DNA from: an uncultured Bacilli bacterium
Lineage (GTDB): Bacteria; Bacillota_I; Bacilli_A; RF39; UBA660
Direction of reading: 5' to 3'
Length of the DNA stretch: 10,104 nt
Assembly: GCA_944331815.1 (NCBI GenBank)
Contig: CALVIQ010000086.1
Span: 1 to 10,104 of the forward strand
In this document: positions 7,380 to 10,104 of the stretch, piece by piece
Layout: each line of letters begins with the position of its first letter
Position numbering within the stretch: position 1 is the stretch's first letter
Notes under the pieces: model-generated
Seen by the model: only the letters and a program-made list of their open reading frames with translations
Databases searched by the model: none
Told to the model about the DNA's origin: nothing
Program-made: the position numbers and the translations under genes

Positions 7380-7896
7380 AAATTTTACTTACTTTGCTAA
7401 AATCAACAATTGAAAAAAAATTATTAATATATTCTTGACGATTATCTTGATAATCTAAATAATATGCATGTTCCCATAGATCTAAATTCATTATCGGTTC
7501 TAAACCATATGAATAAGGTGAATCTTCATTAGATGTATTAATTATTTCCAATTTATTATCTTTATTCAAAACTAAAAATGTATAACCTGATCCAACTACA
7601 TAATTAGCTTGATTTATAAATTCCTCTTTAAATTTAGAAATAGAGCCAAAATCTTCAATTATTTTATTTTTAAACATTTCACTCATTTCACCTTTACCCA
7701 AAATACTAAAAAATAATTGATGGTTTAAAATTCCACCTAAATTAAATAAAATATTACCTCGTTCACCGATAGGATATTCATCAATATTTTTAATTGTTTT
7801 TTTATAATCTTTTATATTTTTTAAATTATCAATGTAATTTTGATAAATCCTATTATGAACATTCATGTTAAAGTCAGTTAAAAATGGTTCGTACAT
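7354..7896 (-). CDS. sodA: Divergent Fe/Mn superoxide dismutase
   Basis: SodA-family enzymes convert superoxide to oxygen and hydrogen peroxide in the cytoplasm. The 180-residue product is short for the family (about 200). Metal ligands can be assigned: His14 (MNVH), His59 (GGILNH), Asp139 and His143 (DLWEHAYYLDY). DFGS, GSGYTFLVL and EDSP also follow the family pattern. Several surroundings are altered. The usual HHxKHHxxY helix is HNRI-YQNY with one residue missing. The outer-sphere Gln of the NQDSP motif is Glu124. NHxxFW is NHQLFF and GSGWxWL is GSGYTFL. Residue 137, two before the Asp ligand, is Asn. So metal choice cannot be predicted and activity is not assured. ATG 7896 follows AAAGGAGGAA; an in-frame stop lies just upstream, so no N-terminal part is missed. 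It overlaps the downstream PBP gene, forming a probable operon. Confidence 0.9.
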   Translation of the reverse strand: MYEPFLTDFNMNVHNRIYQNYIDNLKNIKDYKKTIKNIDEYPIGERGNILFNLGGILNHQLFFSILGKGEMSEMFKNKIIEDFGSISKFKEEFINQANYVVGSGYTFLVLNKDNKLEIINTSNEDSPYSYGLEPIMNLDLWEHAYYLDYQDNRQEYINNFFSIVDFSKVSKIYEEIQKNI

Positions 7897-7933
7897 AATA
7901 TTCCTCCTTTTAATATTTTATTTAATTTTCATA

Positions 7934-7959
7934 ACATTATTCATCTATACATATAATGT
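7934..7959. repeat. Inverted repeat in the divergent sodA / yqfT-like promoter region
   Basis: ACATTAT (7934-7940) and its complement ATAATGT (7953-7959) are separated by 12 bp. The right arm contains the only TATAAT in the region. The layout could be an operator for a dimeric regulator, but the sequence does not match a PerR/Fur box I can recognise and may be chance in AT-rich DNA. Confidence 0.35.
7952..7957 (+). promoter_or_regulatory. Possible -10 box of the yqfT-like gene
   Basis: Perfect TATAAT six bases before the GGTGAT ribosome binding site, which would give a leader of about 8-9 nt. No acceptable -35 box is found 16-18 bp upstream, so the call is tentative. Confidence 0.4.
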
Positions 7960-7971
7960 ATCGGTGATAAT

Positions 7972-8226
7972 ATGAAAGAAAAATTAATTAATGAATATGT
8001 TAATAGAATGTCTTTAGAAGATGTTAATAATTTTGCTTTGAAAAATGGAATTATTTTAAAAGATAATGAAATTAAATTAATTTATGATCATATAAAAAAT
8101 AATTGGAGAACTATTGTTTTTGGTAATCCTCGTGGTATTTTAGACGATTTAAAAGAAAAATTAGATAGTACTAGTTATCAAAAAATTGAATCATTATATA
8201 TTTATTTTAAAAACCGTTACTTATAA
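7972..8226 (+). CDS. YqfT/DUF2624-like small protein next to nfo
   Basis: An 84-residue soluble helical protein. Its pattern (N-terminal helix, a short MSLEDVNNFALKNGIILKDNEIKLIYDHIK-type arrangement of helix, turn and helix at about 13-42, a central LDDLK segment and a C-terminal LY.YFKNRYL) resembles B. subtilis YqfT (DUF2624), as I remember it. In B. subtilis yqfT lies beside nfo (yqfS); here the neighbour is again nfo, but convergent, with the two genes overlapping by 10 nt at their 3' ends. Function of the family is unknown; a structural link to endonuclease IV is only suggested by gene neighbourhood. ATG 7972 has GGTGAT three bases upstream. Identification rests on weak sequence resemblance plus synteny. 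Confidence 0.65.
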   Translation: MKEKLINEYVNRMSLEDVNNFALKNGIILKDNEIKLIYDHIKNNWRTIVFGNPRGILDDLKEKLDSTSYQKIESLYIYFKNRYL

Positions 8227-9098
8227 TAATCTCTTATATCTTTAATTAAATTATTATTGAATTTTTTATTTTTAATCATTTCAATTTCAAACTTATAAGG
8301 TGGATACATTCTTTCTTTAGAATTATCATCTATTGAAATATAAGGTGTCTCTAATATTTTAGGGATATCTTTTAATTTTTCATGATAAATTATTTTAATT
8401 AAATTGTCAAAGCCAATTGTCCCATAACCAATATTTTCATGTCTATCTTTATGAGCATTAATTATATTTTTACTATCATTTATATGAATACATTTTAAAT
8501 AATTAATTCCTATTATTTTATCAAACAAATCTAATATCTTATCAAAATCATTTAAATCATAACCAGCATCATTAATGTGGCAAGTATCCAAACAAACTCC
8601 TAATGGATACCCTACACCATCAATTATTTCTTTTATTTCTTCAAATGTTTTACCTAATTCAGTACCTTTGCCAGCCATTGTTTCTAATAAAATTAAGACA
8701 TTACTTTTACCTACTTTATTTAAATTATTAATGATATTTTTAATACCTTCTTCTTTACTTAATTTGACACTGCTACCTGGATGAAGAACTAGTTTATTCA
8801 TACCTAATTGTTCAACTCGATTTAATTCTTGTTTTAGAAAATCAACAGCAAAATCATTATTACTAGCTAAATTTATTATATATGGTGCATGAACAATAAC
8901 ATTATCTATATCGATGTTATTTTTTAGCATTAAATCTTTAGCTTCATTAGTTAAATTATCATTTATTGCTTGTCTATTTGTATTTTGTGGTGCACCCGTA
9001 TAAAACATAAAAGTGGTACTTCCATAACTTATTGCTTCTTTAACACTTCCTACTAATTGGGTATCTTTTTTAAATGAAACATGTGAACCTATTATCAT
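8217..9098 (-). CDS. nfo: Endonuclease IV (AP endonuclease)
   Basis: Nfo cuts the DNA backbone 5' of abasic sites and removes 3'-blocking groups in base excision repair, using a trinuclear zinc centre in a TIM barrel. The 293-residue product starts MIIGSHVSF as the family does. The metal ligands all appear: His70 (VIVHAPY), His106 (LVLHPGS), Glu139 (LLETMAG), Asp171 and His174 (LDTCHINDAGYD), His205 (HINDS), Asp218 and His220 (DRHENIG) and Glu250 (ILETP). The YTGAPQ segment near residue 33 is also typical. Start ATG 9098 has GAGGAG eight bases upstream and a promoter directly in front, giving a very short leader. Its 3' end overlaps the convergent yqfT-like gene by 10 nt. No sign of damage. 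Confidence 0.97.
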   Translation of the reverse strand: MIIGSHVSFKKDTQLVGSVKEAISYGSTTFMFYTGAPQNTNRQAINDNLTNEAKDLMLKNNIDIDNVIVHAPYIINLASNNDFAVDFLKQELNRVEQLGMNKLVLHPGSSVKLSKEEGIKNIINNLNKVGKSNVLILLETMAGKGTELGKTFEEIKEIIDGVGYPLGVCLDTCHINDAGYDLNDFDKILDLFDKIIGINYLKCIHINDSKNIINAHKDRHENIGYGTIGFDNLIKIIYHEKLKDIPKILETPYISIDDNSKERMYPPYKFEIEMIKNKKFNNNLIKDIRDYYK

Positions 9099-9117
9099 AC
9101 AATCAACTCCTCTTATA

Positions 9118-9146
9118 ATTATAATAAATTTTTTAAATTAAAACAA
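9118..9146 (-). promoter_or_regulatory. Promoter of nfo
   Basis: -35 TTGTTT (9146-9141), 17-bp spacer, perfect -10 TATAAT (9123-9118). The -35 box overlaps the T-run of the preceding terminator. The predicted start (about 9112-9111) is at the beginning of the GAGGAG ribosome binding site. Confidence 0.7.
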
Positions 9147-9171
9147 GAAAAAAATGGCATTTAACCACTTT
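9145..9171 (-). terminator. Terminator of the 236-aa gene
   Basis: On the minus strand AAAGTGG (9171-9165), loop TTAAATG, CCATTTT (9157-9151), followed by TTTC. Seven pairs including one G-U. It lies about 30 nt after the stop codon of the 236-aa gene and just before the nfo promoter. Confidence 0.75.
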
Positions 9172-9200
9172 ATCACAATTCTTGAAATTAACTTTTTAAC

Positions 9201-9911
9201 TTAATATTTAATTGTTTTTTGAAATCCTTGTTCTTTTGGAATTTCTTTAATATCAACATCATTTACTTTTATACTACCTTCTAAATTGGCAGATAAAGAA
9301 AATATATTTTGATTTAATTTATTACTTTGTAAAATTTTAGCTTTATTTAATGAACGTGTTATTCTATAATCTCTTGCTCCAACTTCAAAAACTAACCTTA
9401 TACTTTTATCTGCAATCAAAGATGCTTGAACATAATCTAACAAATATTTTTTAAATAATTTTATTTTTTTTGCTGAAACTAAAATCTCATTAATATCAAA
9501 TTTTTCTTGAAGTTTAAAAGGAGTTGATGGTGCACTTATATTTAGTCCTAATAAATCTGATACTATATTAACTACATTATTACTTATAATATTACTTCTT
9601 TGAATAGTTATTTGTGGAAGTGTTAATTTACGTCTTAAAATTTCTAATAAATATTTAATTTCTTCAATACTTAGATACTGTTTTAAATTACCATTTGAAT
9701 CTGTTACTAAAACATCTAATCCATTTTGTTTTAAGATTTCCTCAAATAATGAAACAACCTTAAATTTATTATTAAAATTTGCATCGGCTGTTGATGAAAC
9801 TAAATATGTACTATGATATATCCCATTTTCATCCAAAAATGCAACTTTTCTTTTATCATCTACTAAACCTAAATATAAACTATCTATTGGATATTTTTTT
9901 ACTTTCATCAT
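9201..9911 (-). CDS. Hypothetical protein, 236 aa, independent transcription unit
   Basis: I do not recognise this protein. It is soluble with no signal peptide or membrane helix. The first ~60 residues look beta-rich (SLYLGLVDDKRKVAFLDENG, then STYLVSS). The middle is helical, with a Leu-rich EEIKYLLEILRRKLTLPQI stretch (about 83-101) and NVVNIVSDLLGLN (about 112-124). The C-terminal third has a basic segment with VGARDYRITRSLNKAKIL (about 179-196) and ends in an IKVNDVDIKEIPK strand-like part. No catalytic motif stands out. Start: ATG 9911 (or 9908, one residue shorter) follows a GGGGGG ribosome binding site. The frame stays open to 9965, but that extension lies in the promoter. A consensus promoter and a terminator bracket it as a one-gene unit. 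The IS end begins about 25 bp upstream of its -35 box. Confidence 0.82.
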   Translation of the reverse strand: MMKVKKYPIDSLYLGLVDDKRKVAFLDENGIYHSTYLVSSTADANFNNKFKVVSLFEEILKQNGLDVLVTDSNGNLKQYLSIEEIKYLLEILRRKLTLPQITIQRSNIISNNVVNIVSDLLGLNISAPSTPFKLQEKFDINEILVSAKKIKLFKKYLLDYVQASLIADKSIRLVFEVGARDYRITRSLNKAKILQSNKLNQNIFSLSANLEGSIKVNDVDIKEIPKEQGFQKTIKY

Positions 9912-9916
9912 AATAT

Positions 9917-9922
9917 CCCCCC
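9917..9922 (-). promoter_or_regulatory. G6 ribosome binding site of the 236-aa gene
   Basis: TAGGGGGGATATT immediately before ATG ATG (9911 and 9908). Five or eight bases separate the G run from the two candidate starts. This rules out the longer open frame reaching 9965. Confidence 0.65.
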
Positions 9923-9936
9923 TAAATATTGAAGAT

Positions 9937-9965
9937 ATTTTAACATATTCATCTTTATTTGTCAA
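9937..9965 (-). promoter_or_regulatory. Promoter of the 236-aa gene
   Basis: Consensus -35 TTGACA (9965-9960), 17-bp spacer, -10 TAAAAT (9942-9937) with an extended TGT triplet in front. Predicted start near 9930, leader about 19 nt. Confidence 0.85.
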
Positions 9966-9993
9966 ATATTATGAAGAGTGTTAATTTAAATTT

Positions 9994-10008
9994 GAAGTGC
10001 AACACTTC
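9994..10008. repeat. Palindrome GAAGTG-CAA-CACTTC at the IS end
   Basis: Two perfect 6-bp arms around CAA. The right arm can also pair with AGTGTT further upstream (about 9977-9982). It is likely part of the terminal inverted repeat where transposase binds; a matching copy should exist at the other end of the element. Confidence 0.6.
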
Positions 10009-10012
10009 ACTA

Positions 10013-10041
10013 TTGAAAAAGACATATGAATAATCTATAAT
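10013..10041 (+). promoter_or_regulatory. Inward promoter of the IS transposase gene
   Basis: -35 TTGAAA (10013-10018), 17-bp spacer, perfect -10 TATAAT (10036-10041). Predicted start near 10048, downstream of the left arm of the 12-bp inverted repeat described separately. Confidence 0.8.
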
Positions 10042-10078
10042 ATCTTTTGCTCAAAAAGAAAGGAAAATTCATATGTCT
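10020..10078 (+). promoter_or_regulatory. Start-codon-sequestering inverted repeat (read-through control)
   Basis: AGACATATGAAT (10020-10031) and its perfect complement ATTCATATGTCT (10067-10078) flank 35 bases. The right arm contains the transposase ATG (10073-10075) and the left arm lies inside the promoter spacer, upstream of the predicted transcription start. RNA from the element's own promoter therefore lacks the left arm, while RNA entering from outside would fold and hide the start codon. This is the logic known for IS10 and IS50; here it is inferred from sequence alone. Confidence 0.65.
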
Positions 10079-10104
10079 AAAAATAATAATACACTAAATC
10101 AAAA
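10073..10104 (+). CDS. Transposase, probable IS30 family, first 10 codons (runs off the right edge)
   Basis: Only M-S-K-N-N-N-T-L-N-Q and two more bases are visible. The ATG is nine bases after the AGG of an AAAGAAAGGAAAA ribosome binding site and is preceded by a good promoter. The Asn/Lys-rich start followed by T-L-N-Q resembles the beginning of the helix-turn-helix region of IS30-type transposases (T-L-x-x-x-x-R-x-x-I-E), which would bind the terminal repeats and carry a DDE catalytic domain further on. None of that can be seen here, so the family call depends on the flanking IS-end features. Confidence 0.5.
   Translation, partial: MSKNNNTLNQ

Larger units (their letters stand above)
9990..10104 (+). 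mobile_element. Left end of a probable IS30-family insertion sequence (partial)
   Basis: The last ~115 bases look like an IS terminus. A terminal region contains the palindrome GAAGTG-CAA-CACTTC (9994-10008), followed by an inward promoter and a gene starting MSKNNNTLNQ, the kind of N-terminus found on IS30-type transposases. The element's right end and the target duplication are outside the window, so its outer boundary is only approximate. The IS30 assignment rests on short evidence and memory of the family. Confidence 0.5.

Noticed and set aside
7372..7400. Frameshift or fusion between sodA and the PBP gene
   Set aside because: Each protein is complete at its own ends: sodA stops after a normal C-terminal helix and the PBP begins with a normal cytoplasmic tail and anchor. 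The 26-nt overlap is between different frames of two intact genes.
8217..8275. Terminator between the yqfT-like gene and nfo
   Set aside because: Only short A/T-only pairings such as AAATT/AATTT are found, with no stable stem, so I do not call one.
8575..8784. Plus-strand open frame of 69 codons inside nfo
   Set aside because: It lies wholly antisense to well-conserved endonuclease IV motifs, has no ribosome binding site, and its composition mirrors the nfo codons.
9912..9965. N-terminal extension of the 236-aa gene up to 9965
   Set aside because: The extra 18 codons cover the -35 and -10 boxes and the G6 ribosome binding site, so they cannot be translated from this promoter.

Overview
The window is very AT-rich, roughly three quarters A+T by eye. 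It reads as chromosomal DNA of a low-GC Firmicute, most likely an uncultured Bacilli lineage of the RF39 / Erysipelotrichia-like gut type. Tryptophan is encoded by TGG and TGA serves as a stop codon (yetF-like gene, murF). The code is therefore standard bacterial (table 11), not the Mycoplasma/Spiroplasma code. MurF and a class B penicillin-binding protein imply a peptidoglycan wall, which argues against Acholeplasma. Shine-Dalgarno sites come in three styles: AGGTGAT placed 3-5 nt before the start, GGAGG, and unusual G5-G6 runs.

Layout. 1-205 (-): 5' part of a type IV prepilin-like gene running off the left edge, with its own promoter. 249-869 (-): YetF/DUF421 membrane protein. 944-1312 (+): small YrzE-type (TIGR04086-like) membrane protein, meeting tgt (1309-2418, -) tail to tail inside a shared terminator hairpin. 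Between tgt and an unknown 188-aa gene (2517-3083, +) two divergent promoters share one -35 element. murF (3069-4313, -) converges on that unknown gene. Next comes a compact translation operon on the minus strand: bL33 (rpmG), an undescribed 60-aa basic protein, and EF-P (efp), with a promoter in front and a terminator behind. Upstream lie sodA and a class B PBP, overlapping by 26 nt. A YqfT/DUF2624-like gene (+) then converges on nfo (endonuclease IV, -). Next is an unknown 236-aa gene (-) with its own promoter and terminator. The last ~115 bases are the left end of a probable IS30-family insertion sequence, with the first codons of its transposase.

How the genes fit together. Most of the window is housekeeping: cell wall (murF, PBP), translation and tRNA modification (rpmG, efp, tgt), DNA repair and oxidative stress (nfo, sodA). 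The neighbourhoods tgt/yrzE-like, nfo/yqfT-like and sodA-PBP-rpmG recall pairings known in Bacillus and Staphylococcus, but here they are partly inverted into convergent pairs. Intergenic space is extremely tight: promoters lie in stop codons, terminators contain stop codons, and several transcripts appear to start almost at the Shine-Dalgarno site.

Most noteworthy observations: (a) a perfect 12-bp inverted repeat that would sequester the IS transposase start codon only in read-through transcripts; (b) a divergent Fe/Mn superoxide dismutase with altered active-site surroundings; (c) a DxDxDGxxD acidic motif beside the KTG motif of the PBP; (d) the 60-aa basic protein between bL33 and EF-P; (e) two unknown, well-equipped single-gene transcription units. 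I see no CRISPR array, tRNA, rRNA, prophage or defence system, and no gene-free stretch longer than 300 bases.
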